A stretch of 64,000 nucleotides of DNA from Ryuthela nishihirai (taxonomy: Eukaryota; Arthropoda; Arachnida; Araneae; Heptathelidae), in NCBI GenBank assembly GCA_038380435.1, contig JAWZYU010000007.1, forward strand, positions 23,415,001 to 23,479,000, in the 5' to 3' direction. The position numbers and the translations under genes were made by a program. This document shows positions 12,183-24,149 of this stretch, one piece after another. The notes under the pieces are model-generated. The model was not told the origin of the DNA. It worked only from the letters and a program-made list of their open reading frames with translations, and made no database searches. How positions within the stretch are numbered: the stretch's first letter is position 1; each line of letters begins with the position of its first letter.

Positions 12183-12713
12183 TCACCTCATTAAATTTAC
12201 AATTAATATTTATATATTTAAATTAAACTATTTTTAAATATATAATTTGATATTAAGAAAATATTTTTAAATATATATTAATAAAACATTTATTATATAC
12301 TGATCATCCATTTTATTTCTACATTACTGCTAAAAATACAGTAACAATCATTACTGCTGCACAAAGTTCTGTGTTCCAGTGCAAGCACATAGGACTATCT
12401 TCAGAAGGACAATGGGTTAACAAATATTGCTTCCTTCTCATATACTCTGTTTAGGTAGTATTATATCTGGCTCAACTTCTGATCTAATTATTGAGAGTAA
12501 TGTTTTGAAATAATGTACCTAAATCACTTTAAAATTTTATATAATGTAATAAATAAACTACCCACTTCAGCATTTGCCTACTATTATAAAAATTTTATAA
12601 CTTTCGTAAAAGCGTTAGACATCATAAAATTTAAAATTTGAATCAAAAATAGCTGTCATAAAGAAGGGAATCAGTTTTAATGATTTCTGTAATCTCTGAC
12701 TAACTAAATAATG
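12183..12713. other. AT-rich sequence, nothing recognised
   Basis: Low-complexity A/T sequence only. Confidence 0.4.
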
Positions 12714-12721
12714 ATCTAGAT

Positions 12722-12936
12722 TAGGGAGGGGTTCTCAACGTGGGATATGAGGTAAAAAATTTTGGGGTACGCTGCAAGACCTCAAAAGTCACCATATATG
12801 TTTATATATATATATGTTTTATTTTTATTCCCATTGTTACACTATAACTATAGTTTTATCTATCTATATAAGGGGTATGCCAGTTACATACACATTTCCA
12901 GGGAGTATGTGAAGTATAAAAGGTTGAGAACCACTG
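12722..12936. mobile_element. hAT-type MITE (family 1, copy 1)
   Basis: The ends TAGGGAGGGGTTCTCAACG and GGTTGAGAACCACTG form imperfect inverted repeats with the GGTTCTCAAC core usual in hAT elements. The flanks ATCTAGAT (12714-12721) and ATCTAGAG (12937-12944) are an 8-bp target duplication with one mismatch. It is 215 bp and non-coding. The relative at 31405 shares GGGGTATGCCAGTTACATA. Confidence 0.9.
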
Positions 12937-12944
12937 ATCTAGAG

Positions 12945-13523
12945 TAATCTGGAGCATGTGTTATGAAACAAGACTTGTAGCTGTGCATTGTCAGGGGGAG
13001 AGCAATAAAGCATTTCCCTCTCACCCTTCTAGATTTCAGAAATCCTTAAATTTGTTTGTACTTGCATTATTTTATCCTTTCACAATTTGGAATAATTCCT
13101 GTCAATGCCCATTCTTCTCACAACACTTGCTTAACAGTTGAGGAAATAATTTCTCATTTGCATCAAACTCACAGTAAATGGTAGTCTGACATTTCTTTAA
13201 TCATATTTTACATTACATAACAGGAACATTCAAGGGCTATTATACAAGTTGGTTCAGAATGATGTTTAACAGCTATGAAAATATCTTGACTGTCATGTGA
13301 ATGGTTTATATTTTTTGTCATTATAAATATATTCAATATTGAATAATTATCAAAATTATAAGGGAAACATTACTTCCCTTGCTTCCAGTAAAAACTCCCC
13401 ACTGAAACAAAGCACATTCTGACATTTCATTGATTCTGCAAGTTTCCACAACATATTTCACCATTTTTTTTTTATGTTACTCAAACAATCCATTTATTCT
13501 GCCTCTTTTACAGCAAAAAAATT
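12945..13523. other. AT-rich sequence, nothing recognised
   Basis: No feature could be supported. Short frames lack recognisable motifs. Confidence 0.4.
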
Positions 13524-13531
13524 GTATCTAT

Positions 13532-13707
13532 CAGTGGTATACCCAAGGGGAGGGATTATAAATTTATCCCTTGAGAGCTTGAATAATTTATATTTCATAA
13601 GAAAATCCCAGCAAACCAGAGATTCAAGATATCATCCTCCTCCTCCCCAAACATTAAACTCAAACATGTCAAACCTTCTCTGATTGGAATTTCTGGGAAT
13701 ACCACTG
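13532..13707. mobile_element. hAT-type MITE
   Basis: Starts CAGTGGTATACCCAAGGGG and ends GGGAATACCACTG. The flanks GTATCTAT and ATAGCTAT match at six of eight positions, compatible with an old 8-bp duplication. It is 176 bp with no coding capacity. Confidence 0.75.
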
Positions 13708-13718
13708 ATAGCTATTGT

Positions 13719-14487
13719 TTTGCAAAAAGCTAGTAAAATTAAAAGCTTAAAACACAAGAAAAAATACTTACTAAAAATATATTCTTATATACTGCCTATT
13801 ACACCATATGGTGTCATGACCACAAAAATGTAGCTCATGAATCCTTCGTAATATGGCCATGAACAACACTAAACTATCATTAGTACCAAAAACAATTAAA
13901 AAATTTTTAAATATAAAATTTTGTGCTAATTTTTATATTTCGTATATATATATTTAAAATAGTCATTTCAGAGCTCCTAAATAATACTGCTTTCAATTTG
14001 TTCCTCAATTTGACACTCCAGAAAATAAAATATTATCTTCTTCAAACTGCCATTAGTACAGTCCAGAAGATACTACACTACAAGCAGTGTTTAATTTTGG
14101 CACACTCCCCCAGTAGCTGACAGAGAACTCCAAAGAGTAAATTGAGTTGTATACTTAAAGTCTGCCCATTTGTGTCTTCAACCAAACAAAGTCAAACACT
14201 GAAGGAACATTTTTTTAATTGCAAGATTTCATTAATTTGTGCAAAAGTACATCTGTACATGTTTTTGCTTCATTTTAGTATATTTTGTGATTTAAGATTG
14301 TTTTAATGTTTCAAAATTATTTTTATCTATTATCAGATATATTTTATGAAAGGAATACAAAGGGATAAAAATTAATATTTTCTTGATCACTTGGTCAGCA
14401 ATGTGCCTCTGTTACTATTTAGGCAAGTAGCAACCTCTGGTTTTAGTTTAAACTTTCAGTCCATGTGTCAGCCTGTATGGATACATA
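13719..14487. other. AT-rich sequence, nothing recognised
   Basis: No feature could be supported beyond poly-A/T runs. Confidence 0.4.
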
Positions 14488-15225
14488 CACTCATAGGCCA
14501 GATTATTAAGACCACCATGAGTGGATGCATCCCACAGAACATAGCAATGATGTCACCACCTGGCATGGAATATATATAGAGAGACAGCATGAACAGGTCA
14601 TGTCAGTTCATCAATACAAAGCCTGTGCAATGGGGAAAGGGAAGGACTTCTTGGAGTTTGAATGAGGAATGATTAGCAGCACAAGAAAAGCAGAGGACAG
14701 CATCTCAGCAACCACAGGCATAGTCAAGGGCTGCCATAGTGAAGGTGTAGGGAGAATGTTCCACAGAGGATCACACATCCATCCAATGTAAAGAAAAGGG
14801 AGACCATCATTCATTGACAATTAAGGTGAATGCCAGTTGGCATGTGCAGTCCTGGACAACAGATGGCTCATGAACCTTTGTTTTGTTTGATTAATGGCAG
14901 ACTACAACCAGGCAAATAGAGAAATGTTTCCAAGCACATAATCTAGTAGATGTTTTTGCAGCTGGGTCTAAAGAGTTAGAAGTCCTTTTATGCACCATAT
15001 TGAAAACCTTCATTGACAGATTCATATTCGACACTGCACAGGCAGATTCATATTCGACACTGCACAGATGACAGATGAACAGCTGCAACCAGACTGCATA
15101 GTTGGATGAAAACAGGCTGGTGGCAGGGGTTTCATAGTATAGAGACTGATCTCATGGACATCACTGGATCCTCTCATCCCAGTTGAACATATCTTCACTG
15201 CCAGATCCTACCTAAGCATTATTTC

Positions 15226-15484
15226 ATGCTAAATTGTAACCTACATGGTGATATGTATCCAGATGGCACTGGACTCTTTCAGCATGGCAATGCCCCATGT
15301 CACAAGGCCTGCAGGAATGGTTCAAGGATCTGTCCAAGCATTTTGTGTTCTCCTCTGGCTTCTAAATTCCCCCAACATGAATTCCATCGAACATATATGG
15401 GATACAGTGGAATGCAGCATTCATTGGCCTACACCAGTGCCTTGCTTCATCGCCACACTCTGTGATGTCATTTTGTCCAGCTAG
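15226..15484 (+). pseudogene. Tc1-type transposase C-terminal remnant
   Basis: Two overlapping frames together give the end of a DDE transposase: YPDGTGLFQHGNAPCHKA, where family members have QQDNAPCHKA, so the catalytic Asp is changed to Gly, then LLNSPNMNSIEHIWDTVE, which keeps the third catalytic Glu. A frameshift separates the two pieces. Confidence 0.85.
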
Positions 15485-15533
15485 TACAGAATACCTAAGA
15501 ACATCTCCCAAGGTCTAGTGGAGTTGGTGCCTT

Positions 15534-15587
15534 GCCAGATGCAAGTGGTTATCATGGCAAAAGCCATGATAACTGCTTGCATCTGGC
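15534..15587. repeat. Near-perfect hairpin, 25-bp arms, AAAA loop
   Basis: Arms 15534-15558 and 15563-15587 differ at two adjacent positions. The arm starts GCCAGATGCAAG and ends TATCATGGC. It lies at the right side of the Tc1 relic and may be a foldback made during its decay or a separate insertion. Confidence 0.9.
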
Positions 15588-15625
15588 ATGGCACATTTGG
15601 TATATGAGCCATTAGGTGTATGAGC

Positions 15626-16315
15626 CGAGATTCAGTTCATAGGCTAACATACTGATATATATATATATAAGAATCTAACTTGAAATTTATGCCAAGAAAT
15701 ATTTTTTTTAAATATCTTTGTATAAAGATTTGTCATGTAAGAAACCTAGATAGGCATCTGAAGTTTATTAATTAGACTTATTATATCCTTCGTTGTTTAT
15801 ACTTCTTTTCTCTTCCTTTGATTGAAAATTATGACCATTTTTGTTTGCACATCATTAAACTTGAAATAACAAAATATGACTTACGTGTTACCCATTTCAC
15901 CATTTGATACTGTGGGGGAAAAGTCCTGTCCTCTCCCCAGAATCCTTACATTTAAATGCATTTGTGGAATTTTAAATAAAGAGGTGGTATGCCAAATTCA
16001 AAAAAATATAAAATTTATACTCATTCATAATAATTATCTCCATTTTCTCAAAAAAAAAGGCTCAAATAAATACAGCAATAGTTGCTACTTTTAATAGCAA
16101 TTAAGATACAATTCCATATGAAACAAGGATTTTGAAGCCAATATAATGTTTCTGTTGGAGGCAGAAAGTATTCCCTAATTGTCATAGTAAATCAGACAAG
16201 TGTCAAATCACCAAATTTTTCTTGGTTCATCTCAGTCTTTCACAAAGCCTAAGAGTTTGCAGAACACAATCTGAAAACCCATTTAGATTAGTAGTTTAAC
16301 TCCTGAATAACATTT
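15626..16315. other. AT-rich sequence, nothing recognised
   Basis: (TA)n near 15655-15670 and low-complexity sequence. Confidence 0.4.
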
Positions 16316-16575
16316 TGTAGTCTGAGCCACACAATGGGCTAAATGGCCAGGTCTCAAGGACTCCAAAATCTCAGACAAACTGGGAAAGGGGTCCACTGGA
16401 CAGCTGTTAAAAGGCAGATAGAAACTGCCTTCAATTCCATCCAGTGTGTTCTTTAATGTGCACAAGGTGTAGCTCTCCTGCACAAGAGACCACAGCTTAA
16501 TGGCCCATCTAATGGACAGAAGCCTTTCCAATGAAGGCAGAATGAGGATTGGAAGAGAAAATTCTCAACACAAGT
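16316..16575 (-). mobile_element. SINE-A relic
   Basis: The diverged SINE-A body in reverse orientation is recognised by GGGCTAAATGGCCAGGTC, ACAGCTGTTA, GTGTTCTTTAATGTGCAC and CTTTCCAA in the right order. The extreme 3' end and the tRNA head are lost. Confidence 0.75.
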
Positions 16576-16920
16576 ACAATTTGAAAACCACTGATCCAGA
16601 ATATGTTCTAACAAATTTTGAAAATACTATTATTTCTCTTTGTGGAAGTTTTAATGATAAAGCACTTCCATGATTGTCTAAATTTGTTTATCATCTGTTG
16701 CTGTTTCATTAGCTCTGTAAAAATTTTCACTGTTTCTTTGTAGAAAATTAAAATTACAGTTAGTTTTTACTGGTTCACTTCATTAGATAGAATGTTGGCA
16801 TACTATAGCAATCTACTTTGTAGTTCTTCAAAGCAAATATTTTATGGAAGCAAAATCACAATGACAATGAAACAATTTTTATATTTAACTATAGAGGAAT
16901 AACTGTCTTGAGCCATGTCT

Positions 16921-17170
16921 GATATGAAGCCTTGAGCACCTGATAGCATGTCAGGAGCTCAACTCCTGAGCTATCAGTTCTGTAGTATGACAACCTCTAT
17001 GGTTGTCAGCTGCCACTGACATCAATATTCGTTAACTTCTTTTAGCCACTGTAGTAGATCACCTCCGTTGATGGCAGATACTGCCACAGTCAATACATAT
17101 TATACTATGGAGAGTGGTAATTCATTGGTAGAGGAAGGTAACAGGAGTTTGTGGGATCATATCCCACCTA
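16921..17170 (+). repeat. tRNA-like relic, possible third SINE type
   Basis: The stretch contains GAGCACCTGATAGCATGTC and, further on, GTGGGATCATATCCCAC followed by ACCTCAAAACAATTTATCC. Both pieces resemble the tRNA-like sequence at 30782-30870 (GAGCACCTGACATG, GTGGGTTCGTATCCCAC, then CTCAAACAATTTTTCC). It is not foldable as an intact tRNA. Confidence 0.45.
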
Positions 17171-17849
17171 CCTCAAAACAATTTATCCACTAAAGATTAT
17201 TTACAGCCCTATAGGTGTTTATTTCTGATTAAATGAATTAAACAATTTTCATTTGCTTTTAAATCAAAGCTCATTTGTATATTTCTACTGCATCTAACTT
17301 GCATGTTAGTTTCGAAAATGTGTCTTATAATGAGGAGTTTTTGTTTATAATTTCTAAATTAAGGTTTATATTATGTTTTATTGTTGTTACTTTTGATGCT
17401 TAACTGCTAAAAAGAAATGAGTGAGCTTTTAAAACAAAGAAATTATAAAAATATTAATGAAAAAATGCTAGAAAGAAGTAAAAAAAAATGCAGAAAGAAA
17501 TAGGAATCAAGCAGATAACAACTTAAATCATTCCTCCAATTATAGAGCTAATAAACCATTCATAAATCAAGCCATTTTGCAAAAATAAGATTTTTATCAT
17601 TAACAAGCAATTTTACTTCTGATTTACTAACATGTCCAACATCATCAGTTTCTCAAGCTGCTTAATGTTGTAGTTTTATCTCAATTTCCAGTGATTATAC
17701 CATTAAATCGGAGTGCAAACCCTGCTAATTTTGACCACTACATAAACATTTGCACTTTGGGTAGATTTTTATCAAAATTTAGACACAAAATAGCAATGAA
17801 AATTCTAATAGTGAAACCATAACATAAAAATATTAAAGTGTTATAATTA
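17171..17849. other. AT-rich sequence, nothing recognised
   Basis: No feature could be supported. Confidence 0.35.
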
Positions 17850-18429
17850 ACAGGTAAAGGATAAGTTAACAGCTGACTTGATAGCTTGCCTAACAAAGCA
17901 GAGGAAGCAGCTAGACAGCATAATAGTAAAGAATTGTACAAGATACTTAATCTTTTCTGTAGGATGAAACGGGCTGGCATAGAGAGATTGAGAGATAAAC
18001 ATGGTAAGGTTATTGAAGGTGAGGATTCCGTCATGGCTAGATGGGCTGAGCATTTCAGTGATGTTCTAAGCAATGTAGTTAGTTCTACTCACATTGTTTG
18101 CAATGATGATAGATGCATTACTGGCTTTAATGTTGGCCCTATATCAAATTCTAAAATTATTTTGGCTATTTCTAAACTTATACTACCCAAGGATACATGA
18201 AATTAATATAGAAATGATTAGAGCTGGGAATGTTTCTGCTATCACATAGCTGACTGAAACTTTAAATATCTTTTATGATAAAGGCATTGTTCCTAATTTA
18301 CCAGCTATTATTATCCCTATTTTTTAAAAAAGGTTATCATAGTTCTTGTGATAACTATAGTGGTATCAGCCTACTTTCTCTTCCAGGTAAAGTTCTTTAC
18401 ATGATTGTGCTTAATAGAATTAAGAATAT

Positions 18430-18965
18430 TGTTGCAAATTTTTAAATGGATAACACTGAGCATGAGTATAATAAGTATATTTTTACAATACAAATTAGAA
18501 TACAATGCAAATTATTACAAAAAAATGGATAAAATAACTTATAAACAAATTAACTACTATCATACATAAATTAATAATCTTTTTCCTATAGAACAGTCAA
18601 GACCAGCTCTGTCTGTTCTACTAAATTACTACCTCTTCATTTTTTAATGCCATGTTTCTTGAATTTCTTCACTTTAGGCATAAAGAATCCTTTTATTTGT
18701 GCTAACTCACTAGATTACTACTAGTAAAACAAAACAACCACCTGTGCACACACCACATAAAAATATTTATTGTTTTTGACTTATTGTGCACTGACTCAGG
18801 TAATCTAAACCTCCTTTCTAGATCTCTTCAATTACAGCATTGAAATTCTATTATTCTCTTTTTCAGGTCAGTTCTACATTAAAATTCGTTTGTTGTATAA
18901 ATCTCATGCACAAGTATATGCGAGCGTTCATGTCATGTTTTTCATGAAGTCACTGCAGCACATTC
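18430..18965. other. Unassigned AT-rich insertion inside the LINE
   Basis: The RT reading stops after a LNRIKNIVANF-like stretch and resumes with an EFRSGRGC-like stretch at about 19015. The roughly 530 bp between are more AT-rich and have no match to other elements in the window. The boundary sequences AAGAATATTGTTG and AACAATATAATTG are similar and might be a decayed target duplication. Confidence 0.45.
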
Positions 18966-19332
18966 ATCTGTCGTAACAATATAATTGATGGACAATTGAA
19001 TAATGAGCAGTGTGAATTCAGAAGTGGTAGGGGATGTGTGGATCAGATATTTTCACTTAGGCAGATTCTTGAGAAATGTTTAGAGTTTCAGAAACCTTTG
19101 GTTACTAGATTAGTAGATTTCAAAAAGTCTCTTCACTTGTTGACCATTATAATTTGTGGTTGATCATGAGATAATATGGCATACCAGACAAGTTAATTAG
19201 TGTAATGAAAGCTCTCTATAATAACAGAGTTGTGTGTGAGAGTTGGTAAAGCTTGAAGCAATTGGTTAAATATTGCTTCTGGTGTTCGACAAGAGAGAAT
19301 TTTGTGCCCTTTTCTCTTTAGTTTGGTTATTG

Positions 19333-19717
19333 GGTTGGGTTGTTTTACCTCTGAGCGGCACTTTTTTGCACACCATGGGCTAAATGGCCAGGTCACACGG
19401 ACCCCGAAGGCTCAGAGAAGGTTGGGGGAGGGGACCCAGTGGAACAGCTGTTGGGAGACAGATGGTAGCCTCCCGTCAAGGCCATCCAGAGTTTTCTTTA
19501 ACGTGCACAGGGTATGGCTCTCCCGCACACGGGACCACGGCTTAACGTCCCATCCGACGGACGGCGGCCTTTCCAAGCCCATCGGTGTCCCCTACTGACC
19601 GTGGGCAGGGCGGGGAATTTTGCGGAGATAAATCTCAACGCTGACCCAGCTGGGACTCGAACCTGGGAACTACAGATTACGAGCCTGGCGCGCTACCGAC
19701 TGAGCCACCCCCGCCCC
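19333..19717 (-). mobile_element. SINE-A, full length, with 13-bp target duplication
   Basis: A young 385-bp copy in reverse orientation. It is flanked by identical AGTTTGGTTATTG at 19320-19332 and 19718-19730. The tRNA-like head at the right end reads, on the minus strand, GGGGGTGGCTCAGTCGGTAG (A box) and GGTTCGAGTCCC (B box); the 3' end on that strand is AGGTAAAACAACCCAA. The A and B boxes imply RNA polymerase III transcription, and the target duplication implies LINE-type reverse-transcription priming. Confidence 0.97.
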
Positions 19718-20807
19718 AGTTTGGTTATTGATTATGTTATGTGGAATTCACTGCAAAGGAAAGATTTTGGGTTTAAGTGGTCTAGAGATCTGAAAATTTC
19801 TGATTTAGATTATGCTAATGATTTGGCCCTTTTGACAAATGATCTCGATAAGATGAACTCTTTTATTAGAACTGTTGATGAGATGTAGAAGTAGGTTTTG
19901 TGATAAACAGAGAGAAAATTAAAATGATGAGAATTGGTCAAGCAGGTTATGGTTCACTTAATCTGAATGGTTGCACCCTTGAGCAATTGTCTTAGTTTAA
20001 TTATCTTGGGAGCTATGTAACAGATACCGATGATGTGCAGCATGAGATAAACAGAATAGGATTGCTGCTGGGACTTTTAAAAATCTAGGCATATATGCCT
20101 AGATAAAATTAGGCTCTAATAGTTTGGTTCTTTCTAGGGTTAGTTATGGTAGTGAAACTTGGACCCTTTGTAAATAAGATAGCAGGAACTTGATGCCTTT
20201 CATTCTAGATGCTTATGCAATATCTTGGGCATTAGGTGATTCAACTTTGTAAGTAATGATGAAGTTAGGTAAAGGATTTGGCAACCTCCTTTGAGCAGCA
20301 TATTATGCAGAGACTCCATTGGTTTGCCACATTGCCCTTATGTATAACTATAGATTAGCAAATAGGGTTATGTACAGTGTGCCTGAAAACCTCAGAAAGA
20401 AGGGAAGACTTGGGATGTGGTGAGCAGACAATGTCAAACAAGATCTCGTTGAATGGGTCTAGTGGCCAGAGGCAGCAGATGTAGCTCAGGACTAATGTGT
20501 TTGGAGAACTAAATTGCACAATCTGGTGGACCACCATAGTCTATAGCTGCTTGATGATGATGATGATGATGACTGATACACAGATAGTCCTTAACTTGGA
20601 TGTTCATAATTGTACCAGAAAAAAAACTGACTTCTTTTAAACTTTAGTTTTAATAATTATTATAATTTATTATTAGAACTAGTCATAAATTAAAATCTAA
20701 AAAATTTTAAATAATTAATTTGAAAAAAGAAATGTTTAAAAATTTTAAACATACCTTATTTAACTGATGTTGAAGCAGTTGTGGCTGAATATATTGAAGC
20801 TTTAGCT

Positions 20808-21527
20808 CAGTGGTGCCCAACAAGTGACTTACCACAAGCCACTTTGATGATTGAAGATTTTTTGTGAATCATATTGTTTAATACCTCTACATAAAAGATG
20901 TAAACTTTAATATAATTGTCAAAATATTACTAAAATATTTTTATCAAATAATTTTACAGAAAATGCATTTATATTTTAATACAAGAATTATTTACACAAT
21001 TAAAAGGACCTTCTTGCTCAGAATTTAATTAAAAATAACTTAAAATTAACTGTCATTGAGCAATAAAATTTCAGAGTTTATCCTTCAAACTATTGCATGT
21101 TAAAAGTTTTTAGGAGAAAACTCAGAAGCTTTTCGGAGTAAAGACAGCACTATGTCCTTCATGACATGTGGAAAGAAGCTCTTTGTGTAAACATACCTAA
21201 CGTCACTACATAGCATCACTTCACTGAAGACGGAGCGCTGTCTTTGCTCCAAAAAGCTTCTGAGTTTTCTCCTAAAAACTTTTAACGTGCAAATAGTTTG
21301 AAGGATAAACTTTGAAATTTTATTGCTCAACAACAGAGAATTTTAAGTTATTTTTAAAGAATTATTTATTACATTCCTCATAAATATCATATTAACACAA
21401 TATTCGCATTACGAAAATTAGCACACCAGAAATAGATCTTAGAAACAAGAGAATTAAAATAGCCTTTGTGAGCTTTAAATTGTTATGTGAGTCACATGTG
21501 GTTTGAGAGTTGTGTTGGGCACCCTTG
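20808..21527. mobile_element. hAT-like foldback element
   Basis: The ends CAGTGGTGCCCAAC and GTTGGGCACCCTTG are inverted repeats of hAT type. The interior is a long palindrome: 21031-21150 pairs with about 21235-21356 (arms share TTTATCCTTCAAACTATTG and GAAAACTCAGAAGCTTTT). No protein is encoded. No clear 8-bp duplication was seen. Confidence 0.8.
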
Positions 21528-22847
21528 GCACAACTGCAGTTGAAGTAAATGAGGTATATTTTTCAGAATTAAGAAAATGTTCTGGTACAGAAGTTGTCCC
21601 GAGACACTGCTAAATGATTATACAGCAGTCCATAATGAATAAATGTTGTTTTAAAAAACAGGGCAAATTGATATCCCAGAAACATATTCCCAGGATAGCC
21701 AGATATACATGGAAAAAATGGGACTAACCCAGACAAAACAGTGATACCCTAGCTGAAACATTATGCTACAGTGTCTATACAGCAAAGTGGTTTGGTTACA
21801 CTTATAACAGATTAGATATTTTAATTTATTTTAATGTCAGGTCTGTTTTAGGGTTAAAGAGAAAAAAGAAGCCAAAAACATATAAGACAACATAAATATA
21901 GGATAAACCCAACCCAACCCTGAAATATATGGTAGCAAGATTTTTTTTGCCACTATATGTACTAGTTAACACAATAGGTGTAGCAATAAATATGGAATAT
22001 TTCACAATATTACCAGTAAATATCAAATATTCCCCAATATTACCAGTATATATATCGAATATTTCACATTATGACCAATGTGCTAATTACAACTGTCTGT
22101 TCATTTTTCTACCTATTTGGTGAGAATATCTGCAAATTTTTTGTTAATTTTACATATATTTCTTGTTTTGTTTTTGTACTTTTTAAATATTCTCTTTAAT
22201 GAAGTGTAACCAGTCTTGGGCTGCTATTTGAGCAGTTAGTTGAGTGCTGAGTGTTAGTCAATTGTTACTGTCTTGGGTTGCCATTTGAGCAACTTTGATC
22301 TATAGTGTAAGAAAAACAACCTAAATAATTGTATACAAATGGTAAGTAAATCCCCAATCAGAACCAATAGATAGTATGGACATCCAAAAGCCTTACCATT
22401 CACAAAAGCTGCATTGAAAAAGCCCTCCTTTTAATATTTTAAAAAGTGTCTTTCACTGCTTATCATCAAAGTCATTAGTTGCAACAGAATCGTACATGAA
22501 ACATACATCTTCTATGAAAGCTATCATCACATTAATTTAGAACTGTGCTGCAATAGTAAGATTCATAATTGGACCCTTTTTCCCATTTTAATAATGCAAT
22601 TTTATCAACAAGGAAGCATTCAAGCAAAGCAGAATAGTGGTTTGAAAATACAAAATTTATTTTATTGAAAATGCTGACTATATTGTTAGTAGAAACCAAA
22701 CCAATGGTACTGCAAAAAATTTTAAAATGACGTTTATGCTTCTAAACCATTATTGTATAATTGTTAGTTGCAAAACTTGAAATGTACTGCAGTGTTTCAC
22801 TTCTTGACATTTAGTTTGTCATTTAGGTTCTAGAGCTCAAATTGGTT
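21528..22847. other. AT-rich sequence with two short repeats
   Basis: At 21988-22080 a unit of about 31 bp containing AATATTTCACAATATTACCA is repeated about three times. At 22211-22290 GTCTTGGGCTGCTATTTGAG recurs with small changes after about 58 bp. No coding feature was recognised. Confidence 0.5.
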
Positions 22848-23230
22848 TGTACAGAGTGATTAAAAATGAAGGGAACTACTTTGAAAATTTAGTTCAAGAA
22901 AACTATACATGCTAGATAGACTGAATTTGTAAAAAGGATGGAAATATTTTATGCTCCAAAACACCTCTAGAAATGTTCAATATGGGCACCAGGTCACCTT
23001 ACAAACATCCACTTTATAATCCAGTTCATTCTATGCTCTGTATACCTTGGCACTGCAAAACATAAATATTCCTTCAGCTCATTAACAGTTATATGGTAGA
23101 ATTGCTCATAAACTTGGCTTCTGACAAAACTCATGAGAAAATGCCTAATGGAATCAAGTGATCTAGGGTGCCATAACCCTTGAGTCACACTACCTTATCC
23201 TTCTTTTTTTCCAGTTGTTAATCCAGGAAG
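22848..23230 (-). pseudogene. Transposase C-terminal remnant with one TIR-like end
   Basis: The minus-strand frame at 22994-23188 reads WHPRSLDSIRHFLMSFVRSQ then VYEQFYHITVNELKEYL, with the layout of the WPPRSLDLTPCDFFLWG-and-VY end of mariner/IS630-like transposases that often begin with a DUF4817-type domain. Just left, ACAGAGTGATTAAAAATG after TA resembles the CAGGGTGA end of the elements at 11352 and 51607. It is a truncated relic, and the family assignment is moderate. Confidence 0.6.
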
Positions 23231-24149
23231 CTCTTTTGGGTACAATGGGAGGAAGTTAACTCAGTGAGTAGTATGTAGTCTCATAATTTGATGTTCACAG
23301 TTGTAAGTATAATGCAATTTTCTCTTCTAATACCCATTCTCTTTTGGTGAGAGAGTCAAACAGGCTTAATGCATCTGCATTCAAATGAAATAATATCAAC
23401 TTAGTAAGATACTTGCTGTTTAAACAAATGATGTGTTTAAGCAGAATGATTTCACAGCTTTTTACTTAATATTTAGGCAAGTTTTGCACTAATGCATTAT
23501 TAAAGCTGAAGGGCAGTTTAAAGGTATATCCTGCATTGGTTAGATACAAGATTATAAATACCTTTAGACACTGTTTTGGGATATTGCCAAAATCCAGTTC
23601 TTCAGAGCAGAGTTGTTTTCAAATGCGAAGTTTGGTATTGTTTGTTTTCGGGTGGGGGGGGGGTAGCTTTATCACAGCACTTTTTTGTTCTTTGATTCAC
23701 ATGTATTATATATTCACTTTTTTCTTTGATAGTCCAGTTGCGTGATTGGCACTTCCATTTTTTATTATTTGCTAATATATGTCCGAGAACTGGAATATAT
23801 ATATAGCTATGCACCGTGCAGTTTTTTGAAATATCAGCAGTTTTTTCTTTATTTACTATTGTTTTAAGTTTTTAAATCAATGTTTATTGTTGGAGTTCAC
23901 AGTAGCTCTTCTAAACTGGTTTTTTACAATATTCACAAGCATGCTTACTGGTTTTAACTATCTGTGTGGTCATCGACATGAGCACTGGTTGTTGACAGTT
24001 GCAGGGGACTATATCGTATGGGTGCGCGCCGCACATGCGCATGCATTTCTTCTGCTGCCGCATTGATGCTATTTGGGAAGTTTTCCTTGCTTTGTGGTGG
24101 GGCTGTCGTCGTTTGTTGTTTATTCTTTGAAGCGAAGAATTTTAACTGC

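Larger units (their letters stand above)
14488..15625 (+). mobile_element. Tc1-type DNA transposon, old copy
   Basis: The left end CACTCATAGGCCAGATTATT resembles Tc1 terminal repeats and follows TA. The right end is decayed near 15625, so that border is approximate. The interior on the plus strand encodes a stop-riddled transposase. A 26-bp segment with ATTCATATTCGACACTGC is duplicated in tandem near 15018-15065. Confidence 0.75.
17850..20575 (+). mobile_element. Non-LTR retrotransposon (LINE) copy with two insertions
   Basis: This is the longest LINE copy in the window. It shows a worn reverse-transcriptase reading: KHGKVIEGEDSVMARWAEHF at 17997-18056, a DNYSGISLLSLPGKV-like motif near 18350, EFRSGRGCVDQIFSLRQIL near 19015, a DLDYANDLALL catalytic-box-like motif near 19805 (YADD in active RTs; here YAND), then the C-terminal WFGHVA-like and GRPRMWW-like region and a (GAT)n tail at about 20550-20570. 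Interruptions are a SINE-A at 19333-19717 and unassigned AT-rich sequence at about 18430-18965. Stops and frameshifts make it inactive. The RT clade was not determined. Confidence 0.88.

Noticed and set aside
23900..24145. Plus-strand hydrophobic frames at 24073-24800 as membrane proteins
   Set aside because: They are antisense to the Penelope-like RT and GIY-YIG frames, which carry recognisable motifs.
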